A DNA stretch of 64,000 nt from Candidatus Nitrosymbiomonas proteolyticus (GTDB lineage Bacteria; Armatimonadota; Fimbriimonadia; Fimbriimonadales; Fimbriimonadaceae), in the NCBI GenBank assembly GCA_017347465.1, contig AP021858.1, forward strand, positions 620,001-684,000, read 5' to 3'. Under the pieces are notes generated by a model. That model had not been told where the DNA came from and made no database searches. It saw only the letters and a program-made list of their open reading frames with translations. Position 1 is the stretch's first letter; each line of letters starts with the position of its first letter. The position numbers and the translations under genes were made by a program. This document shows positions 7,242 to 16,555 of this stretch, one piece after another.

Positions 7242-9200
7242 ATGGGGGAGCCTGTGCCCGATATCTCCGCGAAAGAGCCCAGCGGGCCAAGTCCCGTGCG
7301 GGGAAGGGCCGTTCTCGCTTCGGCCCTCTTACTCCTCCCCGTCGTCTACGCGAGCGCGAACGCCCAAGTGTCGTCTATGTTCTCGCTCTTGGTTCCGCCG
7401 GTCGGAGCGCTGCTTTTCCTCATCGCCCTCAACGCGGTCCTGAGAAAGGGCGCACCGAAGGCCGAGCTGTCGCAAGCCGACCTGATCGTCACGTTCGCAT
7501 TCCTTTCGGTGGCAAGTGCAATCGCCTCCGAATGGGCGTGGGTCGGTCACTCCGCGCTCCACATGTTCCCGATCCTCGCCGAATCGAACCCGACCGTGCG
7601 CGATGTGATCTTGCCGAACATGCCCGATTGGCTCGCGGCCAAAGACATCGAGTCGGTTCGAGACCTCACCACAGGCGGGCACAACCTCTCCTACGTCGTC
7701 GGCAAGTTGCCCCTGTTCCTACCGAAATACCTCGCCTGGGCGGCGTTGGTGGGTTCGCTCTTCTTCGCGTGCCTCTGCATCAACAGCCTCATGCGAGACG
7801 CTTGGTGCCGACGGGAGCGGCTTGCGTTTCCGATCATCCAATTGCCGGTCGCTCTCGCTGAGAAGGGGGGGCGCGGGGCGGTGTTCCGAAGCCCCTACAC
7901 CTGGATCGCCCTGGCGATCATGTTCTCCATCGATATGCTCAACGGGTTCAGCTACCTGTTCCCCAACGTCCCCAATATCCCCGTCAAAGACCTCGTCAAC
8001 CTTCAGGACCTCTTCGCCGAGCCTCCGCTGAGCCAGATCGGGTTCTTTCCCCTGGCCATTTATCCCTTCATGGCCGCCATCGGGTTGTTCGTTCCGAGCG
8101 ACCTATTGCTCAGCATGATCGTGTTCTTCCTGCTTCGAAAGCTCACTCACCTCGTTCTTGCGGCAAATGGTATCCCCCAAAGCACCTTCTCCGGCACCTT
8201 CCTCGCCCCGGGGCCGCCCTATTTCGACGAGCAGACATGGGGCGCGGTGCTCGCCCTTTTTGTGGGGGCGGTGTGGGTGGCTCGGCCTTGCCTTCGGGAG
8301 GTCTGGCAGAGCATTCGAACCGGCAAGCGAGAGGAAGACGGCGGCATCCCCCATCGGTGGGCCTTTGTGGGGTTGGTGGGGTCGTTCTTCGCCGTGTTGG
8401 CCTTTGGAATGGCCGGGACCCTGCCCGTGATCTTCCTCGTCCCGTACGTGGCCCTATTCCTGATCTTCAGCGTCGTGGTGACTCGCCTGCGAGCGCAACT
8501 GGGGCCCCCGACTCACGAGTTCGCCTTTTTTGGGCCCAACAGCATCATGCAGCGGTTTTTCGGTACGCGTTGGCTCAGTCCCAGACAAATCGTTTGGGTG
8601 AATCAAGTGTTCATCGTGATGAACCGAATCCACCGCACTCACCCGATGCCGTACCAACTCGAGGGAATGAAGATGGGTGCGCTCTCGAACGTGCGCCAAT
8701 CCCACCTCTTCTGGGGAATGGCGGCGGTAGCGCTCGTTGGGTTCGTCGCCGCCTACTTCTTCCTGCACGTCTACGCCTACCGCACGGGCCAGGTCGCGCG
8801 GTGGTCGGAGAGCCTGATGTACGTGCAGACCATGGTGGGCACGCAAAGAGGTCCAGACTTCGTCGGAATCCTGATGACCGCCTTTGGCTTCGGAGTCGTC
8901 GTGGGCCTCGATGCGATCCGGTTTCGGGTACCGGGGTTTCCGCTTCACCCTGCGGGGTACCTTCTGTCCTCCAACTTTGGAGTCGATTACTATTGGTTCG
9001 GGCTTCTAGTGGCGCTGCTCATCAAGAACTTCGTGCAGCGGTACTATGGACACTCCGGCTACGGCAAGCTGCGCAACGTCGCCTTCGGGATTCTGATCGC
9101 CGAGTACGCAGCGGAGACGATTTGGATGACCGTCGCACTCGTTACCCACCAAAGCACGTACACGATCAGCTTCAATGAAAGGAGCCTTGGACTCCAGTGA
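7242..9200 (+). CDS. polytopic membrane protein of the DUF6785/OPT-like type
   Basis: A 652-residue integral membrane protein with about 14 hydrophobic segments spread over the whole length. WCRRERLAFPIIQLPVAL near residue 190 and the loop LDAIRFRVPGFPLHPAGYL near residue 560 match what I recall of DUF6785-type proteins of Armatimonadota and Planctomycetota, which resemble oligopeptide (OPT) transporters. The substrate is unknown. Its stop overlaps the GTG start of the CPBP protease gene by four bases (GTGA), so both are translated together. A second protein of the same general architecture is encoded at 32088-34070. Confidence 0.72.
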   Translation: MGEPVPDISAKEPSGPSPVRGRAVLASALLLLPVVYASANAQVSSMFSLLVPPVGALLFLIALNAVLRKGAPKAELSQADLIVTFAFLSVASAIASEWAWVGHSALHMFPILAESNPTVRDVILPNMPDWLAAKDIESVRDLTTGGHNLSYVVGKLPLFLPKYLAWAALVGSLFFACLCINSLMRDAWCRRERLAFPIIQLPVALAEKGGRGAVFRSPYTWIALAIMFSIDMLNGFSYLFPNVPNIPVKDLVNLQDLFAEPPLSQIGFFPLAIYPFMAAIGLFVPSDLLLSMIVFFLLRKLTHLVLAANGIPQSTFSGTFLAPGPPYFDEQTWGAVLALFVGAVWVARPCLREVWQSIRTGKREEDGGIPHRWAFVGLVGSFFAVLAFGMAGTLPVIFLVPYVALFLIFSVVVTRLRAQLGPPTHEFAFFGPNSIMQRFFGTRWLSPRQIVWVNQVFIVMNRIHRTHPMPYQLEGMKMGALSNVRQSHLFWGMAAVALVGFVAAYFFLHVYAYRTGQVARWSESLMYVQTMVGTQRGPDFVGILMTAFGFGVVVGLDAIRFRVPGFPLHPAGYLLSSNFGVDYYWFGLLVALLIKNFVQRYYGHSGYGKLRNVAFGILIAEYAAETIWMTVALVTHQSTYTISFNERSLGLQ

Positions 9201-10585
9201 GCGAACCTGGCTCAGAACCTCGCTCCTCGGAGCCGGCCGCTCCGAGGCTTCGCCTTGGCTGGGTGGTTTTCTGGCTGCTGCTGGGTTCTTGGATCGGCGG
9301 CAGTCTGTATACGTACCTCACTCGGGACTCGGACCCGGAGCAGAAGTTGGAACAGGTCTCGCGCGAGATCGAAACCGAACTCCGGTCGCACGAACTCTCC
9401 AAGAGACTCCTTTCGCAAGCCGGCTCGACGACGGCCCCGCCCGCCGCATTATCCACGCTCGACCCGCTGGTGTCCCGGCTCGCCGACGAGCGCGCATCCG
9501 ACCCGGAGGCGGCCTTCCTCTACACGGTCATCCGGGTGGAGCAGGGTTACGATCCCGACCCTGAAGACTTGGAGCGCCTTCGGCTCAGTGAAGACCGTCA
9601 ACTCAGGGCTGTGGCCGCGCTCTATGCTTACAGGGGGGTTTCGGAATCGGTCGCTTTTGATCTTGCGGACGAACTGCCCGACGCGCCGTTTGCCTTCCGA
9701 TTGGCCAAGGCGCAAGGGTTGGAGCGGGCCGGAGTCGCGGATTCCCGAGACGGATTGATTCCGACCCAAGCCCTCACATCGCTCCAGCGAGCGGCGATGC
9801 TGATAGGGTTCTTCTGCTTTGCCTGTCCCCTCGTGTTCGTCGTCTACATCTTGCTCAAGCTCCGAGGAAGCCTGCCTTCAGCGGGGTTCCCTGTAGGCGC
9901 GATCGACGACGACGCGGCGGAATCTTTGGCGCTCAGGACGACGCAAATGTTCGCCCTGTACTTTGGTGTCGGCGTCGTGAGCGGGATGGTGGGAGGGCAG
10001 GCGCTCTCGACCGCGGAGGGCGGGGCCCTATTTGGCTCGCTCGGGGTTGTTTCGGTGGTGATCCTAAGCCGGTGCCCGGTTTTGGGCCTCGATTGGAGCT
10101 TGTCGAAGCTGGGCCTGAACCTCAAGAACTTCAAGATCAATCTGATCTGGGGGGTGGGGGCGGCGATCGTCGAGCTACCGGTCTCGGTGATGATGGGCTA
10201 CCTCGGTTCGCGGCTCCTCCAGGGCCTTCCGAATCCCGAACACCCCATTTCCCCCGAACTCGCAAAGGCGAAGTCGCCGTGGGAGGTGCTTCTCTTCATC
10301 TTCATGCTCGTCATCATCGCTCCGGTCTTCGAGGAGATCTGCTTCCGCGGCGCGATGCTGCCGGCGATGGCGCGGTTGATGAAGAGCCCGGCCATCGGGA
10401 TCCTCGCAACGAGCCTCCTCTTCGCTGCGATTCACCCGACCGGGATCCCCGCTTGGCTCGCCCTCGCTACGACGGGGGCTTTCGCGGCGATCACTGTGCA
10501 TCAGACCGGCTCTCTAGTCCCGGCGATCGTCCTGCACGGGATTCACAACGGCATGATTTACTTGATGAGTTCTGGACTCGGCTAA
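9197..10585 (+). CDS. CPBP-family intramembrane glutamic protease
   Basis: A 462-residue membrane protein whose C-terminal third holds the three CPBP (Rce1/Abi) motifs: EEICFRG (EExxxR), FAAIHPTG (FxxxH) and HGIHNG (HxxxN/B). These supply the catalytic glutamate and metal-site residues of this family. It has an N-terminal membrane anchor, an extra-membrane helical region of about 150 residues that is not part of the family core, and then about eight membrane helices. It starts with GTG overlapping the stop of the upstream transporter-like gene, so the protease may act on, or together with, that protein. That link rests only on operon structure. It converges with the SpoIIM-family gene, overlapping by 4 bases. 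Confidence 0.88.
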   Translation: MSEPGSEPRSSEPAAPRLRLGWVVFWLLLGSWIGGSLYTYLTRDSDPEQKLEQVSREIETELRSHELSKRLLSQAGSTTAPPAALSTLDPLVSRLADERASDPEAAFLYTVIRVEQGYDPDPEDLERLRLSEDRQLRAVAALYAYRGVSESVAFDLADELPDAPFAFRLAKAQGLERAGVADSRDGLIPTQALTSLQRAAMLIGFFCFACPLVFVVYILLKLRGSLPSAGFPVGAIDDDAAESLALRTTQMFALYFGVGVVSGMVGGQALSTAEGGALFGSLGVVSVVILSRCPVLGLDWSLSKLGLNLKNFKINLIWGVGAAIVELPVSVMMGYLGSRLLQGLPNPEHPISPELAKAKSPWEVLLFIFMLVIIAPVFEEICFRGAMLPAMARLMKSPAIGILATSLLFAAIHPTGIPAWLALATTGAFAAITVHQTGSLVPAIVLHGIHNGMIYLMSSGLG

Positions 10586-11586
10586 CGCAGGGCGGTCGGC
10601 AGTCGGCTTTCGGTGGCTTCCCGGCTATCGAAGTCCCTCGCGAAACCCATCCAAAAGGCGCCCCACCCGAACGCGGTCCCGAAGATAAGGACGGCCCGAA
10701 ACTCATTCGGTACCGCCGCGTTGAAACTCACGAACCCTTCGATCGGTGCAGCGATAAACATAAGAACCACCGCCGTCACAAGGAGCACCAGCGCGTCCTT
10801 TCCGGCCTCCCGAAGAGCATCGGCGCGCCGCCTTCGTCCCGGGTGAATCAGCGCCCACGCCATGAGGAAACCTGCGCCCCCGCTCACAATGATCCCGCTG
10901 AGCTCGGTAACCCCGTGCGGCATCACGTGGAGCAGCAGGAACCCGAGCTTCCCAACCGATGCCATTTCGTGCGACAACGTACCCAGCATCAGGCCGTTGC
11001 TGTAGAGAATGCTCGCCGTGCCTACGCCGAACGTCGCTGCGGCGATGCTCGACGCCAGAATCGACACCGTTGGGTTGTTGCTCGCGTAGAACGCGGATGC
11101 GCCCACAGAGTCCAGGCCGCTCTGCTCCTGCATTTCTCCTTGCTTCCATTCCTCGACGAGGCCCTCGAACTCGGGCGGAACGAGCACGTCGCGCGAGCCG
11201 GGAACGTAAATCAAGCACGCATAGGCGAAAAGGGCCGAACCCAGAAAGACCCCCGCGCTGAGGGCTATCGCGCCGATCCGACGCCGGACGGTCGAGGCGC
11301 TGAGAGCGATAGCGTGAATTAGGACGGCTCCGAGAGGACGGTGCGTCGTGCGATAGATCATCGAATAAGCCCGTGCGCACAGCGCGTTCAAAAACGTAGC
11401 CAGATCGTCGTTGGTGGACTCGGTCCGAACCAACGCGAGGTCGTCGCACGCGCGGCGGTAGAGCCGGACGAACTCCGCCAAGTCCTCGGGCTTGAGTTGC
11501 GAAACGCTGGCATCGGCCTTGTCGGAAAGCTGCGTCAGCCGCTTCCAATCGGGTTCTCGCTGCTTCAAAAAAAGGAGTTCGTTCAT
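10582..11586 (-). CDS. SpoIIM-family (stage II sporulation protein M-like) membrane protein
   Basis: A 334-residue protein. Residues 1-100 are helical and charged, with the RPEWxxLxxL-like opening REPDWKRLTQL and YRRACDDLALVR, typical of the soluble head of bacterial SpoIIM/DUF95 proteins. The rest has about six membrane helices, including LLHVMPHGVTELSGIIVSGGAG, a conserved SpoIIM stretch. Non-sporulating bacteria carry this family widely, often beside RDD and MoxR/DUF58 genes; none of those are here. It is transcribed divergently from an exported-protein gene. Function in this organism is unknown. Confidence 0.85.
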   Translation of the reverse strand: MNELLFLKQREPDWKRLTQLSDKADASVSQLKPEDLAEFVRLYRRACDDLALVRTESTNDDLATFLNALCARAYSMIYRTTHRPLGAVLIHAIALSASTVRRRIGAIALSAGVFLGSALFAYACLIYVPGSRDVLVPPEFEGLVEEWKQGEMQEQSGLDSVGASAFYASNNPTVSILASSIAAATFGVGTASILYSNGLMLGTLSHEMASVGKLGFLLLHVMPHGVTELSGIIVSGGAGFLMAWALIHPGRRRRADALREAGKDALVLLVTAVVLMFIAAPIEGFVSFNAAVPNEFRAVLIFGTAFGWGAFWMGFARDFDSREATESRLPTALR

Positions 11587-11668
11587 GCTTCGTCAAACAT
11601 CCCTGTATTCCGAATGCTACTCCACATCGTCACTGGACGAGGTGGGGAGGACCTTGGGGGGTTCGAAA

Positions 11669-12565
11669 GTGAAACTGGGATGGGCCATTGCGATGCTGTT
11701 GGGTCTTGCCCCGCTGATGAGCGCGAAGACCTTGGTGACGCAGGCGAAGATCGTTGGGGTTGACGCGCGAGGGTTTGACTTACGCGTCGGAACGGAGACC
11801 CTTCGCGCCGAGGACGGAGTGAAGTGTCGCTTCTGGAGAAACTACGGGCGTTCCGATCGGGCGGCCTTTGCGTCAGGCGACGAGGTAGTCGTCCGCCTCG
11901 ACATCGGCTCCGATCCCGCCGACCTTCGAGAAATGGCGGAAGCGAAGACCGGTGAATGGCTCGCTCAAATCCGCTCCAAGCCGCAGGAATGCGTCGTCGA
12001 GAAGATTGAAAACGGCGACATGGCCGTCGTCCTCGCCGAAAGTCGCAAGTTCACCTACCGCGTCTCCGACAAGAGCGAAATCCAGCTCAAGGGACGAACG
12101 GACGCCAAGCTGCACCACCTGGAAAAGGGCGCCAAGGTCTGGGTGAAGGGTCGGCTCCTTCCCACGCTCGACACCTGGGTCGTCTTGATCTCCGACCAGC
12201 CTCTCGAAGACCCCGACGAGAAAAAACCGGCAAAAAAACCTGACACTCCGGAGAGAACCAAGTCAGCCATCCCCGCACTGCCCAACTCGGGCAAGCTCGA
12301 AGCCAAGTTCCTGGCGTGTCTTTTGACCCTCTCGATGATCGATGTCGTCTCAGGTTCGAAAACGTTCCACATCACGTTCACGCGAGAAACGAAGTTCGTC
12401 ATGCAAGGCAAGTCGGTGTCCCCGAACCAAGTTCCGAAGGGAACCGACTGCGTCATCACCTACAAGCGCGACTCGCAAGGTAGAATCATTGCCTCAAAGG
12501 TCGAGTTCTTCCCGCCAAGGGGGATCGAGACAGAACACGGTACGTTCAACAGGCGTCTCTATTAG
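11669..12565 (+). CDS. exported protein of unknown function
   Basis: The 298-residue reading begins at a GTG followed by a signal peptide (KLGWAIAMLLGLAPLMSA). An in-frame ATG at 11585 would put about 28 uncharacteristic residues in front, so the GTG is preferred, though a GGGGGG tract is its only ribosome-site candidate. The mature part has two or three short beta-rich segments that look like DUF5666/OB-type repeats (KIVGVDARGFDLRVGTETL, VEKIENGDMAVVLAESRKF, KVWVKGRLLPTLDTWVVL). A Lys/Pro-rich linker and a final beta-rich domain follow. No catalytic motif is visible. The sigma-factor gene begins about 130 bases downstream in the same direction. Confidence 0.65.
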   Translation: MKLGWAIAMLLGLAPLMSAKTLVTQAKIVGVDARGFDLRVGTETLRAEDGVKCRFWRNYGRSDRAAFASGDEVVVRLDIGSDPADLREMAEAKTGEWLAQIRSKPQECVVEKIENGDMAVVLAESRKFTYRVSDKSEIQLKGRTDAKLHHLEKGAKVWVKGRLLPTLDTWVVLISDQPLEDPDEKKPAKKPDTPERTKSAIPALPNSGKLEAKFLACLLTLSMIDVVSGSKTFHITFTRETKFVMQGKSVSPNQVPKGTDCVITYKRDSQGRIIASKVEFFPPRGIETEHGTFNRRLY

Positions 12566-12692
12566 AGTCGGAGCACTTATACCCATCGGACGCCTGGATT
12601 GGCATGGAGTTTGCCCATCCCCTCGAAACGGAAGGCGATAGCCCGCCGCAATGCATTGCGGATTCGGGTTTCGGCAGCGGGACGGACAATCT

Positions 12693-13550
12693 ATGGCCGA
12701 CGGCGAAAACTATATGGATCACGAAGAGAGCGTACCGAGCTATCTGAATCGGCTTACGCGAACTCCGCTTCTGACTCCAGAAGAGGAGGTGGAGCTCACG
12801 CGTGCCGTCCAGAAAGGCGACGAGCGGGCGCGCATGCGGCTCATCGAATCCAACATGCGCCTCGTCATCAACATCGCCAAGAGCTATCGGAACCGGTCAA
12901 TCCCGCTCGAAGATCTGATTCAAGAAGGGGCAATCGGGCTCATGCAGGCGGCGGAGAGGTTCGATCCCGACAAGGGATACCGGTTTTCCACCTACGCCAC
13001 CCACTGGATTCGTCAGGCGATCGGGAGGGCCATCGACAACAAGAGCAAGGCGATCCGGCTCCCGGCGCACGTCTCCCAATCCCTTCGAAAAATCGAGCGG
13101 GAGCGGCTCCGACTCGCGCGTGAACTCGGCAAAGATCCCTCGCTCGACCAGCTCGCGACCGCCCTCGGCCTCACGGCCAAAAAGCTGACGACGCTCATTC
13201 AATCATCTCAAGAGCTTCTGAGCCTCGACGCGGCGATCGGGGAGACTCCAGGCACCACCCTGGGCGGCTTGATCCGAGACAACCGCACGACCGACCCGGA
13301 AACCCTCGCCCTGAACCGAGAGCTCGTCAGCGAACTCACCCAAATCCTTGAGAGCCTGAACGACCGCGAACAGAAGGTGATGCGAATGCGATTTCACCTC
13401 GAAGGGTCGAGCGAGGCGCACGCGCAAGACGCCGCCAGCTCCGAAGGAGGGCTCTCCAAAGAGCGGATCCGCCAGATTGAAGTGCAGGCGATCAAGAAGC
13501 TGCGGTTGCTCGCCCAGCGGCGCAAGTTCCGCGAGATGCTGAGCCCCTAG
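12693..13550 (+). CDS. RNA polymerase sigma-70 family factor (RpoD/RpoS-like, no region 1.1)
   Basis: About 285 residues with regions 1.2 to 4. Region 1.2 is YLNRLTRTPLLTPEEEVEL. Region 2 is clear (RLIESNMRLVINIAKSY, DLIQEGAIGLMQAAERFD, FSTYATHWIRQAIGRAI). Region 3 begins at RLPAHV. Region 4 has LNDREQKVMRMRF and LSKERIRQIEVQAIKKLR. It lacks region 1.1 and is short, so it may be a group 2 sigma rather than the primary one. Region 4.2 is odd: where RpoD has TLEEVGKQFDV leading into the recognition helix, this protein has an Ala/Ser/Gly-rich stretch of similar length with no recognisable first helix. ATG 12693 is chosen; an in-frame ATG at 12651 adds 14 residues. Confidence 0.92.
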   Translation: MADGENYMDHEESVPSYLNRLTRTPLLTPEEEVELTRAVQKGDERARMRLIESNMRLVINIAKSYRNRSIPLEDLIQEGAIGLMQAAERFDPDKGYRFSTYATHWIRQAIGRAIDNKSKAIRLPAHVSQSLRKIERERLRLARELGKDPSLDQLATALGLTAKKLTTLIQSSQELLSLDAAIGETPGTTLGGLIRDNRTTDPETLALNRELVSELTQILESLNDREQKVMRMRFHLEGSSEAHAQDAASSEGGLSKERIRQIEVQAIKKLRLLAQRRKFREMLSP

Positions 13551-13773
13551 TTGGCGCCCAGCGCCGAATCAACCTCGCGGAACGAGGGCAGGGCGCCGAT
13601 TCCCTCCGATCGCGGCGGGGCGAGTTATGACCGATATCATGGAATCCTAACCCCTAGTTGCAGCCATACTCAAACTGTTTCGTACGCTCAGTCCGGCCGG
13701 GAAGTCGAGAGGGCAATTCCTGTTTGCGACGAGTTCCCGCCATGGACGGAGAGACCTTCCAAGGAGGAAACTT

Positions 13774-14979
13774 ATGAGTAGGTTAATCTCAGGTCTGGTC
13801 GCCAGCGCACTGGCCGCCGCGCCTGCAATCGTCTTACTGCTTGCGCCTTCATCGGCATCCGCCGTTCCCGCCTGGTCTCGGAAGTACCAGATGGCCTGCA
13901 CGGTCTGCCACTTTGGCGGAACGAACAAGCTGACCCCCTTCGGGCGGGACTTCCTCTGGCGTGGCCAGCGGATGCAAGGAAGCGGCGACGAGGAGATGTC
14001 GGACAGCGATTTCAAAATGGCCGACTACATGTCCTTTGCCTCCAAAGTTCGACTGATGTCGGAAAAGGACGCAAGCCCCAGTACGGAGTTCGATGTGGAG
14101 GCCCTGTCGATTTATTCCGGCGGCCCCGTCGACAAGAACTTCAGCTACTTCTTCGAGTTCTACCTGCATGAGCGAGGTAAGGAGTCCAATAGCGGAGGCA
14201 CGGGTACCGTCGATACGGCCACCCGCGAGAAGCTGGCGGAGGCCTATCTGTTCTACAACAGCGACCCCGATGCCGATACCTATTGGTTCGCAAGAGCGGG
14301 CTCCTGGACTCCTCGCGTGATTCACACCGCGAGCACGGGCGGCCGACTTAGCGTCAGCCGGCCGAACATCCTCAACGATAACGCCGGCGGGAACCTGTAC
14401 ACCCCGAGGGACCGCTTCTATGGCGCGACCGTCGGGTTTGTCAGCAAGGGCAAGGTGTTTTCTGAGTTCGGGGTCACGAACGGCGGCGGAGGTAACGCTC
14501 GGCCGAACCAACCCGAGAATAACCAGCCCAAGGACTTCTTCGGCACGGTTGAGACGGTGCTGGACGACGAGGGCAGTACGCTGGGATTCTACGCCTATTC
14601 GGGCGAATATCCTGTGACGACTCCCACCGCGTTCAGCGACAAGTTCACGCGCTACGGATTCGTGGGCGCGCTGAACCGCGAAAACCACGTCCTGAGCGGA
14701 GGCTACTTCTTCGGAGAAAACGATCTCTCGGGCGGCGGAAACCGCCAGCCGAGCGGATACTTCATCGAAGGGGGGATCAACTCCAACCCTGAAACGACCT
14801 GGTTCGGGAGGTACGACTACACCGACTTCGATCTCGGCACAACCAAGAAGGGATTCACCGTAGGTGTGTCCCGAAGGTTGAGCAACGTGGGTCGATTCGT
14901 GGTTGAAGTATCGGACATGAAGGTCTCAGGGAGTTCCAACACTCAGAAGCTGACCTTCGAACTCAACTGGCTCTTCTAA
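13774..14979 (+). CDS. outer-membrane-type beta-barrel protein with N-terminal haem-c motif
   Basis: A 401-residue exported protein with a strong Shine-Dalgarno (AAGGAGG) seven bases before the ATG. A signal peptide ends near residue 35. The mature N-terminus reads PAWSRKYQMACTVCHFGG, containing one CxxCH haem-c site, then LTPFGRDF. This PxxxxxxxxxCxxCH...LTPFGRxF pattern recurs in bacterial exported proteins annotated as cytochromes. The remaining 330 residues are alternating aromatic/polar beta-strand-like stretches ending in FELNWLF, with the terminal aromatic of an outer-membrane barrel. It could be a porin-cytochrome for electron transfer across the outer membrane, or a barrel carrying a structural haem. 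No multihaem cytochrome or cytochrome-maturation gene is nearby. A terminator follows at 15004. Confidence 0.75.
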   Translation: MSRLISGLVASALAAAPAIVLLLAPSSASAVPAWSRKYQMACTVCHFGGTNKLTPFGRDFLWRGQRMQGSGDEEMSDSDFKMADYMSFASKVRLMSEKDASPSTEFDVEALSIYSGGPVDKNFSYFFEFYLHERGKESNSGGTGTVDTATREKLAEAYLFYNSDPDADTYWFARAGSWTPRVIHTASTGGRLSVSRPNILNDNAGGNLYTPRDRFYGATVGFVSKGKVFSEFGVTNGGGGNARPNQPENNQPKDFFGTVETVLDDEGSTLGFYAYSGEYPVTTPTAFSDKFTRYGFVGALNRENHVLSGGYFFGENDLSGGGNRQPSGYFIEGGINSNPETTWFGRYDYTDFDLGTTKKGFTVGVSRRLSNVGRFVVEVSDMKVSGSSNTQKLTFELNWLF

Positions 14980-15003
14980 CGACAAGGTTGGGTTTGTACC
15001 CAA

Positions 15004-15047
15004 GGCGAGGCTCTCCTTCGGGCAGGGGCCTCGCCGCTTTATTTTTC
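15004..15047 (+). terminator. intrinsic terminator after the haem-barrel gene
   Basis: GGCGAGGC pairs with GCCTCGCC around a 15-16 base apical region that itself contains a TTCG turn, followed by GCTTTATTTTT. It lies 25 bases after the stop at 14979 and separates this gene from the convergent argH. Confidence 0.85.
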
Positions 15048-15061
15048 CTGGGGCTCTGCCC

Positions 15062-16453
15062 CTATGTCAGCCTTGCAAAGCCCACAGCGCGGTGCAGCTT
15101 CGCCGCGTGGCGCAACTGCTGCGCCATCGCTTGTGGGCCGGTGCCCCCTTCCGACTCTCTTCGACGAACGGATCCCCTCGCGTCGAGGAGCTTCTCGGCT
15201 GCGGCGAGCGCTTCTTGGGTGAGCAGTCCAGCCAGGTGCTGGTTGAGGCTCTCCCGCGTGAATCGGCCCTTCTCGCGGCAATCTCTCACCATCCTCCCCA
15301 CGATCTCATGCGCCTCGCGGAAAGGGATGCCTTGCTCGGCGAGCAGGTCGGCGATGTCGGTTGCGACCGTGAAGCCCTGCCTTGCCGCGGCAGCCATCTT
15401 GCGCGCGTCCCATTCGGCCTCCGAGATCATGAGCGAAACGAGCCTCAGCGAATCTCGCGCGAGGTCGAGCGATTCAAAGAGAGGCGGTTTGTCGTCTTGC
15501 GTGTCGCGGTTGTATCCCAGCGGAAGAGCTTTGAGCGTCGCTGCGAGCGCGGTCCAGTTGCCGATCGCCCTTCCTGCGCGTCCGCGAATCAACTCGGCCA
15601 TATCGGGGTTTCGTTTCTGGGGCATGATGCTGGAGCCCGTGGTCACCCGGTCGCTGAGCCGAACGAAGCCAAATTCCTGAGTCGACCAAAGGATCAGCTC
15701 CTGGCACATTCGGCTCAGATGAATCATCAGCAGCGCGCAATTATGGAGCGCGTCCAAGACATAAGAGCGATCGGATACAGCGTCGAGCGCGTTGGGGATG
15801 GGGGCGGTGAACCCAAGCTCCGAACTCGTCATGCGGCGGTCGATGGGGAAGCCGGTACCCGCGAGCGCCGCCGCGCCCAAGGGGCAATAGTTCGCCGCAT
15901 CGAAGAGCCTCTCAGCGCGCCAGCCGTGCCGCTGCATGGCCCAAAAGTGAGCCAGCATCAAGAACCCCAGCGTAATCGGTTGGGCGGGTTGCATGTGCGT
16001 GTACCCCGGCATCAGCGTGTGGCGGTGCTTTCGGGCGACCTCCAACAACACTGCCTGAAGCGACTTCAATTCCCTTAGCAGGTGAACCAATTCGTTGTGC
16101 AAGTACAAGCGGGTGTCGGTGGCGACCTGGTCGTTGCGGCTTCGGGCGGTGTGGAGCTTCTTGGCGACCTCGCCGACGATCTCCCCGAGGCGAACCTCGA
16201 TCGCGGTATGGATGTCTTCGACGTCGAGCGGCAGTGAGTCGGGCCCAGCTTCGTGAATCTCTTCGAGCCCCTCGATCAGCTTCTTCGACTCTTCGGCAGA
16301 GAGGACCCCCACTTTGCCGAGCATCCGGGCGTGCGCGACACTCCCGATGAGGTCCTCTTGCCAAAACCTGAGGTCCGAGGCGATGCTCTGCCCGAACCGA
16401 TCCACCAGCGCGTCGGTCGTCTCTCCAAACGCGCCGCCCCACATTTTTCGCAT
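15062..16453 (-). CDS. argH: argininosuccinate lyase
   Basis: ArgH splits argininosuccinate into arginine and fumarate, the last arginine step. The 463-residue protein has normal length and the fumarase/aspartase superfamily signature GSSIMPQKRNP near residues 270-280. It also has the substrate-binding elements HTARSRNDQVATD near residue 105 and GYTHMQPAQP near residue 160, whose His is a catalytic residue. It is the last gene in the minus-strand order argDF, PEP-CTERM gene, argG, argH, about 100 bases behind argG. Confidence 0.97.
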   Translation of the reverse strand: MRKMWGGAFGETTDALVDRFGQSIASDLRFWQEDLIGSVAHARMLGKVGVLSAEESKKLIEGLEEIHEAGPDSLPLDVEDIHTAIEVRLGEIVGEVAKKLHTARSRNDQVATDTRLYLHNELVHLLRELKSLQAVLLEVARKHRHTLMPGYTHMQPAQPITLGFLMLAHFWAMQRHGWRAERLFDAANYCPLGAAALAGTGFPIDRRMTSSELGFTAPIPNALDAVSDRSYVLDALHNCALLMIHLSRMCQELILWSTQEFGFVRLSDRVTTGSSIMPQKRNPDMAELIRGRAGRAIGNWTALAATLKALPLGYNRDTQDDKPPLFESLDLARDSLRLVSLMISEAEWDARKMAAAARQGFTVATDIADLLAEQGIPFREAHEIVGRMVRDCREKGRFTRESLNQHLAGLLTQEALAAAEKLLDARGSVRRRESEGGTGPQAMAQQLRHAAKLHRAVGFARLT

Positions 16454-16555
16454 GGCTGATGTTAGCCGATTCGATGCTGCGAGAGCGAAGGCCCGCCCCG
16501 TTCGTCAGCTCCGAATCCGCTCGATGCGCGGCCTAGCTCGTCCCGACGAGCCTCT

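Noticed and set aside
13551-13773. 76-codon plus-strand frame and a GGCGC-CCA-GCGCC hairpin between the sigma and haem-barrel genes
   Set aside because: The frame has no ribosome site and no hydrophobic or domain-like pattern. The hairpin has no T tract, so it was not called a terminator.
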